A stretch of 64,000 bases of DNA, from assembly GCA_030446625.1 (NCBI GenBank), contig JAUJMY010000005.1:62001-126000 (forward strand). Reading direction: 5' to 3'. This document shows positions 55,729 through 64,000 of the stretch, one piece after another. The notes under the pieces are model-generated. The model saw only the letters and a list, made by a program, of their open reading frames with translations. It made no database searches and had not been told where the DNA came from. The stretch comes from Gaiellaceae bacterium (GTDB taxonomy: Bacteria; Actinomycetota; Thermoleophilia; Gaiellales; Gaiellaceae). Position 1 is the first letter of the stretch. The number at the start of each line of letters is the position of its first letter. Position numbers and translations under genes: made by a program.

Positions 55729-55775
55729 TGGGCCGTGGTGGATTCGAACCACCGACCTTGGGATTAAAAGTCCGC
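55729..55775 (-). repeat. 3' half of a tRNA-Lys (UUU): attachment-site scar
   Basis: On the minus strand: GGACTTTTAATCCC (anticodon loop CTTTTAA), then T-arm GGTGGTTCGAATCCACC and acceptor 3' strand ACGGCCCA. The 5' half is missing: pairing fails from the anticodon stem outward, and no D-arm follows. This is the typical breakpoint for tyrosine-integrase insertion into a tRNA gene. No intact tRNA-Lys is in the window. Confidence 0.8.
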
Positions 55776-55814
55776 CCGGAACGGCAGCTCGTCGCGACGG
55801 AAGGAAACGAGCTG

Positions 55815-55846
55815 CAACTCGCTCGACTCGAGGTTGCAGCGAGTTG
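55815..55846. repeat. Inverted repeat upstream of HTH gene
   Basis: CAACTCGCT (55815-55823) and AGCGAGTTG (55838-55846) form a perfect 9-bp stem around 14 bases. Lying between the tRNA-Lys scar and the HTH gene start, it could be an operator, a recombinase arm site or a transcript hairpin. Confidence 0.5.
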
Positions 55847-55876
55847 AACGTAGCTGGAGGTGTTGGAGCCAAACCC

Positions 55877-56371
55877 GTGCTCCCGCGCGTACTCGCAGGT
55901 GAGCTCGTCGGCATCAAGGCCGGGACGATCGAGGGCTGGGAGCTGGGCCGGGTCGCCAGACCTCCGATCCACGACGTGCTTCGGCTGTCGCACTTCCTCC
56001 GCATCCCGGCGGACGAGATCCGGAGAGCCGTCTTCGATGATGCGGGCGAAGCGCCCTCGGCCGAAGAAACGCCTGACGAGGAAGAAAGAAAGAAAGCTGG
56101 CCGGAGGCGGAGTCCAGGAGCAGTGCCGCTCCTCGAAGCGGCTTTCCGTCTACTCGGCTGGAACGAGGCAGCCGCCGCGGAAGCGCTCGGTACCTCGGCC
56201 GAACAGGTACGAGCTTGGCGGTCCGGGTCGGAGCAGATGTCGTTCGCCGACTACATGACCCTGACCTCGATGATCGGCGTCGCCGCGGCCCAGGCAATGA
56301 AGGGTGGCGATGCCCGTATCGCGGACCTCGCGGCTGCCGCCGAGACGCTCGGGGTGAGATCGAGCGAGTGA
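55877..56371 (+). CDS. HTH (XRE-like) protein, N-terminus probably truncated
   Basis: 164 residues from GTG 55877. The start falls in the middle of an XRE domain: LVGIKAGTIEGWELGRVARP followed by PIHDVLRLSHFLRIPADEIR is the second half of the fold, with the first helices lost near the tRNA-Lys scar. An acidic linker (PDEEERKKAGRRR) leads to a second helical domain ([30 protein letters not shown]) that itself resembles a helix-turn-helix. The stop overlaps the zinc-ribbon gene (GTGA). Possibly an island regulator. Confidence 0.55.
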   Translation: MLPRVLAGELVGIKAGTIEGWELGRVARPPIHDVLRLSHFLRIPADEIRRAVFDDAGEAPSAEETPDEEERKKAGRRRSPGAVPLLEAAFRLLGWNEAAAAEALGTSAEQVRAWRSGSEQMSFADYMTLTSMIGVAAAQAMKGGDARIADLAAAAETLGVRSSE

Positions 56372-56556
56372 TCCTTCGCTGCATCGAGTGCCGGCGCGAG
56401 AGTCCCGCCGGTCGTCATTGGCGTGCGTTTCTCGCGGACGATCCTCGCGACGACGATCCTCCCCAAGTGGCGTTGTTTTGCCCGAGCTGCGCCGAGCGCG
56501 AGTTCGGAGGGTTCCAAGAGTTCGGCGATTCGGTAGACGATACCGTGAGCGATTGA
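56368..56556 (+). CDS. Small zinc-ribbon protein
   Basis: 62 residues from GTG 56368. CIECRRESPAGR at the start and FCPSCAEREFG in the middle give two CxxC knuckles 35 residues apart, a zinc ribbon. The C-terminus is acidic. Coupled to the upstream HTH gene by a 4-base overlap, so a shared regulatory role is likely. Confidence 0.6.
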   Translation: MILRCIECRRESPAGRHWRAFLADDPRDDDPPQVALFCPSCAEREFGGFQEFGDSVDDTVSD

Positions 56557-56696
56557 CTCAACGTCTATCTGGGTCGATACGCACTGAGGTGCTCGTGCCC
56601 GAACGGCGAAGACGCTGAGTGCGACGGGCGGCGCTCTCGATGGGAGAAAGCACGCCCGGAGAGGGATCAGCGGCTCAGTTCGGTCAACACGGGCTC

Positions 56697-56856
56697 GGGA
56701 GGTCCTGGCAGCCTGGGCGCAGAAGTGGCCGGAGGACGGTGTCTGCGTCTTCACGGTCGCCGAGGCCGACGGTACGATCGAGTGTGCGAAGGGGCTGCGG
56801 GTGCTGCCGGACCACACACGCGAGTCCGCGCCGCCGATCGACGTCCTCGTCTACCC
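56697..56856 (+). pseudogene. Duplicated fragment of the DJ-1/PfpI gene
   Basis: 160 bases matching 61594-61753 with three substitutions. It encodes only the stretch from about WEVLAAWAQKWPEDG to DVLVYP, without start, catalytic cysteine or C-terminus. The two copies flank the subtilase and its regulator in direct orientation. Confidence 0.9.
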
Positions 56857-56871
56857 GGCGCGCGGCCCAGA

Positions 56872-56907
56872 GCGTGGAGCTCCGATTGACGGAGCTCCAC
56901 GCGTTTT
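56872..56907 (+). terminator. Strong Rho-independent terminator
   Basis: A perfect 13-bp stem GCGTGGAGCTCCG/CGGAGCTCCACGC around ATTGA, followed by GTTTT on the plus strand. It lies between the DJ-1 fragment and the 3' end of the convergent subtilase gene; the hairpin could serve both directions, but the T-run favours plus-strand transcripts. Confidence 0.8.
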
Positions 56908-56927
56908 GGACGTCAGGTTTCCGCGGA

Positions 56928-59900
56928 TCAGCGACCGCGCATGTCGTACGCGACGGTCCCGTAACGGCAGCAGTTAGCGCCGTTGCCGGGCTCGCTGAAC
57001 TGCCCGGTTACGAAGAGGCGCGAGCCGTCAGCGCTGAGAGCGACCGGCGACCCGTAGCCAAACGGTATCACCACATCTTCGTCGCCCCCGGCGGGGGAGC
57101 TATTGTATCGAGCGGCCCACGCCTGAGCTCCGTCGACAGCTCGGTACGCGACCGTGACGTAGTCGCTGTAGAACTTCGACTTTCCGTCCGACCCGTAGGG
57201 CGATGGCATCGTGAACCCGCTCATGTAGACGCGTGAGCCATCGGGACTTGCGGCGACCCCGCTTGCGAACTCCCAGCTTCCGCCGCCTGATCCTCGGTAG
57301 GTGGCAACCCACGCCTGCCGCCCGGAGCCTGCCTCGTAGCCAACGGTGACAGCGTCCAGGTCGTATTCGCCGGAGGCCCCCTCGATTGCGCTCAAACCGG
57401 TCGCGTAGACACGGTCGCCTGTTCCGCTGATGTCAAACCCCGTCAGACGACTGTCGCCGCCGCCGTAACGCGTCGCCCACGACTGCTCTCCGGTCGCGGC
57501 ATCGTACGACGCAACGACGAGATCGCCGCCGCTCGACCAACGTCTCTTCGCATCGCCCGCCACGTAGACCCGCGAGCCGTCCGGGCTCACTCTCACGTCC
57601 GACCCGCGGTCAAGATTGGAGGTATGCAGTCTCGCTTGCCACAATCGCGTACCGGTCGCCGCGTCGTAAGCCACCGTCAGCGCGTCCGTCCCACAGTGAG
57701 CGCATCCGAACCCTTCGCCCTCGGCAGTACCCGTGACGTAAACGCTGCGACCGTCGCGACTCACCGCAACCGATCGCGCCGTGTGATGGCCGACAAACCC
57801 CTGATGCCGGGACAGCCAGACCTCCTGTCCAGTGACGGCGTCGTAGGCGATCGTCAGGTACGCCTCGCACTGGTGCCCGAAGAACTCGCCGGGCCCGCAA
57901 GGTACAACGGTGTGTCCAGTCGCATAAAGAAGACGGCCATCCGGGCTGGCTGCGATCTCCGCATGCGACGCAACAAGTGAGCAAAAACTGTGTCCGTCGC
58001 TCGTGCACGAGTCCGGCGACGGGCTGTAGCTTGCCATCCACAGCTTCCGACCCGTCGCCGCGTCATATGTGACGGTCACCGCCTCAGCGCAGAGTGGCCC
58101 TCCGTCGGCGCAACCTTGCGGATCGTGGAAGAAGTTGAAGTTCTGAATCCCGGTAATCGAGACGCGCGAGCCATCCGGGCTGACGGCGACGTCTTCTCCC
58201 CAATCGTCCCAGTGGCGCCCACCGTCGTGGCGAGCGACCCACAACTGCTCCCCCGTGGCACCGTTGTATGCGACAGTGGCAATGTCGCCGCTTTGCGTGT
58301 TGTTGTCCCAGCTCCGTCCGGTGACGTAGACGCGGTCGCCTCGAGGACTCGCGGCGGCTGCGAAGCCGTAGTCGTTACCGCCGCCCTCCACGGCGTAGCC
58401 GTTGGCGTTGTCGTAGGCGGCTACCCATTCCTCGCACTTCGTGTCACCCGGTCCGCCGCATGCCGGCTTAGCCAAGTGCGGCCCGATTTTTCCGTCTGAA
58501 ACGAATACGTACATCGCTTTGCGGCCCACAGCGCCGCGATCGTCGACCACCGTCAGCGTGGCGACATACATCCCTGCGCGCCTGTACGTATGGGAGACGG
58601 TGGCGCCGCTCGCCTGCGAATGGTCACCGAAGTCCCAGCTGTAGCTCGAAATCGTGCCGTCGCGATCGTACGACTTAGAGGCGTCGAAGCTGCAGCGCAT
58701 TGCGTCATCGCAGCTCATCGTGAAGTTCGCGATCGGGAGGGCTGTGAAAGGCCCGCTGGTCACCGCCGGGGCGAAGACGCCGGGGTCGTGGACGTCGAGC
58801 AGCGGCTCACGCGCGCCGTCAGCGGGCCCTCCCTCGTCGCACCTATACCCGTCGAGTCCCCAACTACAGCTCGGCGGACGCACGTCCTGCCAATCGTCGT
58901 TGCCGGAGTCGATGATCGCCTGCCGAATCGCCGCCACGCCCTCCTTGTTGGCTGGCTTTCCCCTCGTCGCCACGAGTAGGGCGGCCGCGCCGGCGACATG
59001 CGGTGACGCCATCGACGTCCCGCTGATCGTCTCATACCCGCCGCCCGTCCACGTCGAAAGAATGCAGACGCCAGGCGCAGCAACCTCGACGGTGGCGCCA
59101 AAGTTCGAGAAATTGGCGAGTGTGTCGTCCTCGTCCGATCGGCACGTCTCTGAGCCGAGCGCCCCCGGCTCGCCGTCGAAATCGGCGAGTGCCGAGACGG
59201 TCAACACATCCGGGTGGTTCGCGGGAACGAAGTCCTTGGCATCCATCTCGCTGTTTCCTGCTGCCACGACGTGCACGATTCCAGCGGCCACCGAGTTCGA
59301 GATCGCCTCGTCCAGCGCGTCGCTCTGACAGAACGGAGCCTGGCACTCATAGCCGAGGCTCATGTTTGCCACGTCGATCGTGCCAGCGTTGGCGGTGACC
59401 CAGTCGACGCCGGCGATGACCGACGAATCGAAGCCGAACCCGGAATCGTCGAGCACCTTGACTCCCCAGAGGCGCGCGCCGGGAGCGACGCCGACGACGC
59501 CCGTTCCGTTGTCGATCGCTGCCGCCGTGCCCGCAACGTGCGTACCGTGGCCGTTGCCATCCTCCCCCGCGTCGGCGAGGCACCGCATCGGTTTACTCGT
59601 AGAAGGGAACCGCTGATGCGAAACGCGCCCAAGCGTGCAATCGACGCGTCCCACAAGGTTCAGGTCCGGGTGCTCCCGGTCGATCCCCGTATCGAGGATC
59701 GCGATGTCGACGTCGATGCGACCCTCGTCGCTCGCGTCGATTCCTAGCCCTCGGTTGTCATCAGCGAAGGTCCGCTCGACACCGGTTGGTGTTCGCTGAT
59801 CGACCGCCTCGACGAGATGATCGGCCTCGACGAAAGCGACCCTCGGATCCGCGCGCACCGCGCCGAGAGCCTCGGGGGAGATGGTCGCGGCGTAGCCTTT

Positions 59901-60179
59901 GAGCGCCGAGCGGTAGACGAACGTCACGTCGGCGCCGAAGCGCATGTGGTCGCGCGCGACAGCGGTCGGGTCGGCGACCGACTCCCTCAATACGACGATG
60001 TAGCGCCCGCACTCCGGCTTTACGGGATCAAGACCTAGCTGCGGACATGCCGGCTCACCTCGTAGAGGTGCGTACTCAGTCGAGCTAATTGGCGCAGCGC
60101 CGGCGGCCGAACCGGCGATGGATACGACACTCGCGATGGTAGCGACCGTCGCCATGATCAGTAGCCGGAGATTTCGCAT
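56928..60179 (-). CDS. Secreted subtilase (S8) with I9 propeptide, PKD domain and propeller-like C-terminus
   Basis: 1,083 residues from ATG 60179, preceded by GAGGGGGAAAC. Signal peptide 1-28 (LLIMATVATIASVVSIAG). Residues ~58-121 are an inhibitor-I9 propeptide (GRYIVVLRESVADP). The catalytic domain has Asp163 (AILDTGIDREHPD), His211 (GNGHGTHVAGT), oxyanion Asn309 (VVAAGNS) and Ser389 (GTSMASPHVAG). A PKD domain follows at ~490-570 (FDASKSYDRDGTISSYSWDF). About 500 residues then repeat the motif YDAATG...LW...SPDGSRVYVTG, a PQQ/YVTN-like beta propeller. The enzyme should be exported and self-processed. It is divergent from a TrmB/LuxR-type regulator 133 bases away. Confidence 0.92.
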   Translation of the reverse strand: MRNLRLLIMATVATIASVVSIAGSAAGAAPISSTEYAPLRGEPACPQLGLDPVKPECGRYIVVLRESVADPTAVARDHMRFGADVTFVYRSALKGYAATISPEALGAVRADPRVAFVEADHLVEAVDQRTPTGVERTFADDNRGLGIDASDEGRIDVDIAILDTGIDREHPDLNLVGRVDCTLGRVSHQRFPSTSKPMRCLADAGEDGNGHGTHVAGTAAAIDNGTGVVGVAPGARLWGVKVLDDSGFGFDSSVIAGVDWVTANAGTIDVANMSLGYECQAPFCQSDALDEAISNSVAAGIVHVVAAGNSEMDAKDFVPANHPDVLTVSALADFDGEPGALGSETCRSDEDDTLANFSNFGATVEVAAPGVCILSTWTGGGYETISGTSMASPHVAGAAALLVATRGKPANKEGVAAIRQAIIDSGNDDWQDVRPPSCSWGLDGYRCDEGGPADGAREPLLDVHDPGVFAPAVTSGPFTALPIANFTMSCDDAMRCSFDASKSYDRDGTISSYSWDFGDHSQASGATVSHTYRRAGMYVATLTVVDDRGAVGRKAMYVFVSDGKIGPHLAKPACGGPGDTKCEEWVAAYDNANGYAVEGGGNDYGFAAAASPRGDRVYVTGRSWDNNTQSGDIATVAYNGATGEQLWVARHDGGRHWDDWGEDVAVSPDGSRVSITGIQNFNFFHDPQGCADGGPLCAEAVTVTYDAATGRKLWMASYSPSPDSCTSDGHSFCSLVASHAEIAASPDGRLLYATGHTVVPCGPGEFFGHQCEAYLTIAYDAVTGQEVWLSRHQGFVGHHTARSVAVSRDGRSVYVTGTAEGEGFGCAHCGTDALTVAYDAATGTRLWQARLHTSNLDRGSDVRVSPDGSRVYVAGDAKRRWSSGGDLVVASYDAATGEQSWATRYGGGDSRLTGFDISGTGDRVYATGLSAIEGASGEYDLDAVTVGYEAGSGRQAWVATYRGSGGGSWEFASGVAASPDGSRVYMSGFTMPSPYGSDGKSKFYSDYVTVAYRAVDGAQAWAARYNSSPAGGDEDVVIPFGYGSPVALSADGSRLFVTGQFSEPGNGANCCRYGTVAYDMRGR

Positions 60180-60312
60180 GTTTCCCCCTCGTTCCTCGCT
60201 TCGTCGAAGCCAGAAGGGCCAGCGCTCGCAGCACCTTGCCCTCGCTCCCCGTGCTCGGTAGTCTCGCAGAAACGGCGACCCGAGAAGGGCAATCTTTGTC
60301 ACTGGCAGAAAA

Positions 60313-61323
60313 ATGACATCTGCGAGCACAAATCACGGTCGAGTTCGCGTCGTCGGCCTCGACGACGCTGAGGAGGCGGTCTATCGGGCGCTCTTGCGGC
60401 GTGGAAGCGCCTCCCTGTCTGAGCTCGCCACGACTTCCGCGCTCTCATCCGCGACTGCGCGGAAGACTGTGGCCGCGCTCGAGGCGAAAGGCTTCGTCAG
60501 CCGCGTACCGGGTCTTCCGTCGCGGTTCGCGCCCGTCCCGCCTGACCTCGCGATCGGGGGACTCGTAGAGCGTGGCCAGGCCGAGCTTGACCGGCTTCGA
60601 GTAGCTGCGATCGAGTTGCAAGAGGAGTTCAGAAGAGGCATAAGCGCTGCTAGCACGGTTGATTTAGTTGAGGTCGTCAGAGGAGCCGACGGCTTCGCGC
60701 AGCGCTACCTGCAGCTGACGCGCAGTGCTACGACCGAAGTGCTCGAACTCGAGTCCCCACCGTATGTCACCCCCATCGCCCGCTGTCGCGACGTCAAGCA
60801 CGACCGTCTTGCGCTTGGAGTCCGGTACCGCGTCATCTACGCACGTGAAGCGTTGCGTACTCCGGGAACCATGGCACTCGTCGAGGACGCGGCAGATAGA
60901 GGTGAGGATGCGCGCATCCTCACCGAGATTCCCTTGAAGCTGGTTATCGCGGATCGTCGCTTCGCCTTGATCCCGTTTGCCCTTGAACCGGGTGCCGAAG
61001 CAGGACTCTTCATCCACAAATCTCCGCTGCTCACCGCGCTCACGAGCTTTTTCGACGTGCTTTGGGAGCGCGCGCTGCCACTCAGGATAAGGTCGATCAA
61101 GCCTGCGAAAGACGCTGCGTCGAACGGTTCGCCGTTGGACGAGCCACTGCTAACGCTGATGGCGGCGGGTTTTCACGACAAGGAGATCGCGCGCGAGCTC
61201 GGTGTCGCTCCGCGGACAGTCGCGCGTCGCGTGAGCCGTCTGCTGTCAGCTCTCGGTGCCGAAACCCGTTTTCAGGGTGGCATCGAGGCTGAGCGCCTCG
61301 GCTTACTGGAGCGACAGGAATGA
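60313..61323 (+). CDS. TrmB-like/LuxR-type transcriptional regulator
   Basis: 336 residues from ATG 60313. The N-terminal winged helix (VYRALLRRGSASLSELATTS, ATARKTVAALEAKGFVSRVP) is TrmB-like. The middle ~170 residues look like a phospholipase-D-like effector domain (VEVVRGADGFAQRYLQL, VIADRRFALIPF). The C-terminus is a LuxR-type helix-turn-helix (LMAAGFHDKEIARELGVAPR, TVARRVSRLL). Two HTHs bracket a sensor. Its divergent position from the subtilase suggests it controls that gene. Confidence 0.82.
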   Translation: MTSASTNHGRVRVVGLDDAEEAVYRALLRRGSASLSELATTSALSSATARKTVAALEAKGFVSRVPGLPSRFAPVPPDLAIGGLVERGQAELDRLRVAAIELQEEFRRGISAASTVDLVEVVRGADGFAQRYLQLTRSATTEVLELESPPYVTPIARCRDVKHDRLALGVRYRVIYAREALRTPGTMALVEDAADRGEDARILTEIPLKLVIADRRFALIPFALEPGAEAGLFIHKSPLLTALTSFFDVLWERALPLRIRSIKPAKDAASNGSPLDEPLLTLMAAGFHDKEIARELGVAPRTVARRVSRLLSALGAETRFQGGIEAERLGLLERQE

Positions 61324-61535
61324 ACTCTCGTTCACGGCCGGAGAGGAGAGCCTCCGATCCGGGCTGAGTTGCATCGTGCGTCTCGCGAACGGGCGTTCCG
61401 GCAGAGAGTCCGCGACAACGTCGTGTTGTCGCGAAGGCTGCAGCGAACGAGGATGCCTAACACATCGATCTGCTCGCGGGGGAAGAACCGCCCGCAGTTC
61501 CTGCTACAGGACCGAAGCGCGCGGAGTGCGGCCGC

Positions 61536-62120
61536 ATGAACATCGGAGTCGTCCTGTTCGACGGCGCCGAGGAGCTCGACTGGGCGGGGCCGTGGGAGGT
61601 CCTGGCAGCCTGGGCACAGAAGTGGCCGGAGGACGGTGTCTCCGTCTTCACGGTCGCCGAGGCCGACGGTACGATCGAGTGCGCGAAGGGGCTGCGGGTG
61701 CTGCCGGACCACACACGCGAGTCCGCGCCGCCGATCGACGTCCTCGTCTACCCCGGCGGCCCGGGTACACGGCGCGAGATCGATGATGAGGATGTACTGG
61801 AATGGCTGCGCGCGCTCGCCGAAGCAGGCACGCTAATGACGAGCGTCTGCTCGGGTTCGCTCGTCTACGCGCAGGCCGGTCTACTCGACGGGAAGCCAGC
61901 GACGACCTACTGGAGTGCGGTCGATTGGCTCGGGCAACTCGGGCGCGACATCGAGGTGCGCCCGGATGACCGGTTCGTCGACGCGGGAGCGGTCGTCACG
62001 GCCGCAGGCGTCTCAGCGGGGATCGACATGGCCCTCCACCTCGTCGCGCGCCTCCATTCGCCGGAGCGCGCGCGCGAGGTGCGTCGGTACATCCAGTACG
62101 ACCCGCAGCCGCCGGTGTAA
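61536..62120 (+). CDS. DJ-1/PfpI-family protein
   Basis: 194 residues from ATG 61536. The flavodoxin-like fold starts NIGVVLFDGAEELDWAGPWE with the conserved Glu; the nucleophile elbow cysteine is in LMTSVCSGSLVYAQAGLL, followed by AATTYWSAVDWL-like and VVTAAGVSAGIDMALHLV segments. Such proteins are glyoxalases, isocyanide-hydratase-like enzymes or AraC-type sensor domains. A 160-bp fragment of this gene is duplicated at 56697-56856. Confidence 0.88.
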   Translation: MNIGVVLFDGAEELDWAGPWEVLAAWAQKWPEDGVSVFTVAEADGTIECAKGLRVLPDHTRESAPPIDVLVYPGGPGTRREIDDEDVLEWLRALAEAGTLMTSVCSGSLVYAQAGLLDGKPATTYWSAVDWLGQLGRDIEVRPDDRFVDAGAVVTAAGVSAGIDMALHLVARLHSPERAREVRRYIQYDPQPPV

Positions 62121-62463
62121 TCAGGAGCCGTCGCCTTGAGGGCGCTACGGCGTGAAACCCGCGGCGACTCGCGCTCAAGAGATCGGCCTTTGGACGTCAG
62201 GGGACAGTGAGTGCCGAACGAAGGCGCGTGGGCCGCTGAGGGCTAGGAACCACCCCGTGGAATGTGCGGGACGCGCGTCGCTACGATGCGAGAAGCCTGT
62301 TCAGCTCCGCAGTTGTCGCTGCGCGGAAGCCCGCGGTGAGTCTGGTCGTTGTAGACCACCGCTGGGTCATTACGTTCTTCCTTCGCGTACCGCCAAACCG
62401 GCCCGCCGATACGCTCTCTGGAGTTCGCCTACCGACGCCGCGGGGACCACGAGCCAGTGCTCC
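62121..62463. other. Intergenic, nothing recognised
   Basis: About 340 bases between the DJ-1 gene and the 3' end of the convergent membrane gene. Open frames on both strands lack domain patterns. No hairpin with a T-run was seen. Confidence 0.4.
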
Positions 62464-63385
62464 TCAGCGTCTCCGCTCTCGCTCCATCTCCTCCTCGAGA
62501 AGATCCGCGAGTCCGGTTCCAGTGTCCTCAATCAGCTCGCGCACGCGGCCGTGGGTCTGCTCGTCCCGCCTGGATCTGCACGTTCGCCCGCGCAAGTTCC
62601 TCATTGGCGTCGGCAAGTTCGTCGCGAGTGCGCTCCGCATCGACGAGCACTCCATCGAGATGGGAGTACGCGTTCTCGGCGCTGCGGATCGAGGCGCTCG
62701 CTCGAAGGGCCATCGCGGCGCCGACGGTGACGCTCGCGGTCAGGCCGACAAGGACGAGGCCGCGAGCGTCGACGAGCAACCCGTAGCCGGCGACGGTCAG
62801 CGTGAGGGCAAGGGCGGCAAGCGAGAGGAGCAGCACCGGCCGCGAGCCGGCGGGATGATTCGGGATGGTCCTCCTGACTCGCAGCCGGACGGGCCGGTCG
62901 ACGCCGAGGATGACGACGAGAGCCCCGAGCGTGAAGATCGCGCCGCCGAGGGCCCAGCCGAGGTTCGCCCATCTGTTCTGCGTGTACTGACCCTGGACGG
63001 CCGCGTACCCATAGATCAGATTGCCGATCGTGAGCGGGATCTCCCCTAACCCGACGAGTGCCATGGAGCGGGGCAGTCCCTCCCACGACCCGAGAGCCGC
63101 CGAGACGAGCAGCATCAGCGTCACGATGCTGAGCAAGGGGCGGTTCAGCGTGAAGAGCGATTCGGCTGAGACGCCGCGCTCGAGGCTCTGACGGATGAAC
63201 GGCGCCGCCATGGTCACGCCGGCAGCGACCAGCACGCATACGTCCAGCGCGGCGAGCCGGAAAGAGATCAGCGAACGCAGCGCGACCACGATCGCGGCGA
63301 TGACGAGCAGAAGGGCGGGGACGAAGAAGGCGTCCCAGACGCCGGGCGGCTCCGGGGTTGTCTGCGCGGACACTTGTCGCGGCAC
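62464..63385 (-). CDS. Multi-pass membrane sensor-like protein with C-terminal coiled coil (frameshift near the end)
   Basis: GTG 63385 opens a frame with seven to eight hydrophobic helices (FFVPALLLVIAAIVVAL, VCVLVAAGVTMAAPFI, LLSIVTLMLLVSAAL, IPLTIGNLIYGYAA, LGGAIFTLGALVVILG, LLLSLAALALTLTVAG, GLVLVGLTASVTVGAAMAL) and then a coiled coil (SHLDGVLVDAERTRDELADA). Near 62560 the coiled coil continues in another frame (RDEQTHGRVRELIEDTGTGL) and ends at 62464. Removing one base restores ~306 codons. The layout is the input half of a sensor kinase or diguanylate cyclase, but no output domain follows. Confidence 0.6.
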
Positions 63386-63485
63386 TCAGGAGTTCTGGCA
63401 GACGGCCACTCAGCGCGACTGGTCGGGCCGAGAGCAGCAGAAGTTCTTCCGCCAGTACGGCCTGCGAACCGCTAGCGTCCGCGGC

Positions 63486-64000
63486 GTGGCCGTCGTCGAC
63501 CTCGTCCGCGAAAAGCTCGGCCAGTCCGTCGAGATCCTCCGCGAGCAGGAGATCGACCTTTGGCTCACGCTCGTGCGCGAGACGCTGCTCACAACCGACC
63601 CGTGTCTCGAGCTGATCGCGGGCACGTACAGCGCCTGGACGGGTGCGTTCCTGGTTTCGGCGACGGGTGAGAAGACTGCGATCGTCGGCCGGTTCGACGT
63701 GGCGAGCGTCGAGGAGATCGGCGCCTACGAGGTGATCGGCTACGACGAGAGCGTACGGCCGGCGCTCCGCGAGACCGTCGAGCGTCTCGCACCGCAGTCG
63801 ATCGCCCTGAACTACTCCGACAGTGACGCGGCCGCCGACGGGTTGACGCACGGTCTCTGGCGCCTGCTCCAGGACACGTTCTCGGGAACGCCCTTCGTCG
63901 ACCGCTTCATGTCGTCCGAGGCGATCGTGAATGCGCTGCGCGGGCGGAAGTCACCGGGCGAGATCGAGCGCATTCGTGGCGCGATCCACGAGACCGAGGA
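63486..64000 (+). CDS. M24-family peptidase (Xaa-Pro aminopeptidase-like), N-terminal part, runs off right edge
   Basis: I read this frame directly; it is open from about 63390 to 64000. From GTG 63486 (VAVVDLVREKLGQSVEILRE) the creatinase-type N-domain is clear: EIDLWLTLVRETLLTTDPCL, SAWTGAFLVSATGEKTAIVG and SIALNYSDSDAAADGLTHGL, ending with KSPGEIERIRGAIHETE, the linker before the catalytic pita-bread domain. The metal-binding residues lie beyond the window. It is divergent from the membrane sensor-like gene. Confidence 0.8.
   Translation, partial: MAVVDLVREKLGQSVEILREQEIDLWLTLVRETLLTTDPCLELIAGTYSAWTGAFLVSATGEKTAIVGRFDVASVEEIGAYEVIGYDESVRPALRETVERLAPQSIALNYSDSDAAADGLTHGLWRLLQDTFSGTPFVDRFMSSEAIVNALRGRKSPGEIERIRGAIHETE

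Overview
The window is high-GC DNA with compact, mostly GTG/ATG-started genes and many 4-bp start/stop overlaps. Composition and gene families (DrrA-type ABC exporter, GH15, M55 D-aminopeptidase, a SAM-I/SAM-IV-clan riboswitch) suggest an actinomycete-like bacterium, perhaps an uncultured Thermoleophilia/Solirubrobacterales-type lineage. That placement is inference; there is no rRNA or other marker here.

Bases 1-17,640 are a nonribosomal peptide synthetase (NRPS) locus. Leftward: an acyl/aryl-AMP ligase-PCP didomain and a free-standing condensation protein that runs off the window. Rightward: a cupin, a large synthetase (C-A-PCP-A-PCP-C-A-PCP) now split by frameshifts, an MbtH protein, a 4'-phosphopantetheinyl transferase and a terminal synthetase C-A[FkbM methyltransferase]-PCP-TE. 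Pocket residues suggest proline for the first adenylation domain and serine for the last. Two long near-identical repeats make the adenylation domains mosaics around variable substrate-pocket cores.

Bases 17,641-30,000 are accessory DNA beside tRNA-Asp(GUC): a primase-helper-like protein, a membrane protein, a HEAT-type protein, a broken SIR2-like gene, an XRE repressor with a 29-bp operator, an excisionase-like protein and a tyrosine integrase ending at a 51-bp copy of the tRNA 3' half. A second, 3.2-kb segment (PepSY/iron-reductase-like membrane operon plus decayed integrase) lies between that copy and the intact tRNA, so two islands appear stacked at one tRNA.

Bases 30,000-55,700 look like chromosomal backbone: P-loop kinase, DUF402 protein, fused homocysteine methyltransferase/methylene-THF reductase behind a probable SAM riboswitch, SDRs, cupin, D-aminopeptidase, phosphoesterase, MOSC protein, a MarR/ankyrin pair sharing an operator, a DrrAB-like exporter, YceI and FMN reductase, thymidine kinase, an alpha-hydroxy-acid oxidase, an OpuC-type quaternary-amine importer, GH15 glucoamylase and an arylsulfotransferase.

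Bases 55,729-64,000 begin at a tRNA-Lys 3' half (another attachment scar). They hold a truncated HTH protein, a zinc ribbon, a secreted subtilase with PKD and propeller regions facing a TrmB/LuxR-type regulator, a DJ-1/PfpI gene with a 160-bp duplicate, a membrane sensor-like protein and the start of an M24 peptidase. Several genes carry 1-nt homopolymer shifts, so sequencing or assembly error must be weighed against real decay.
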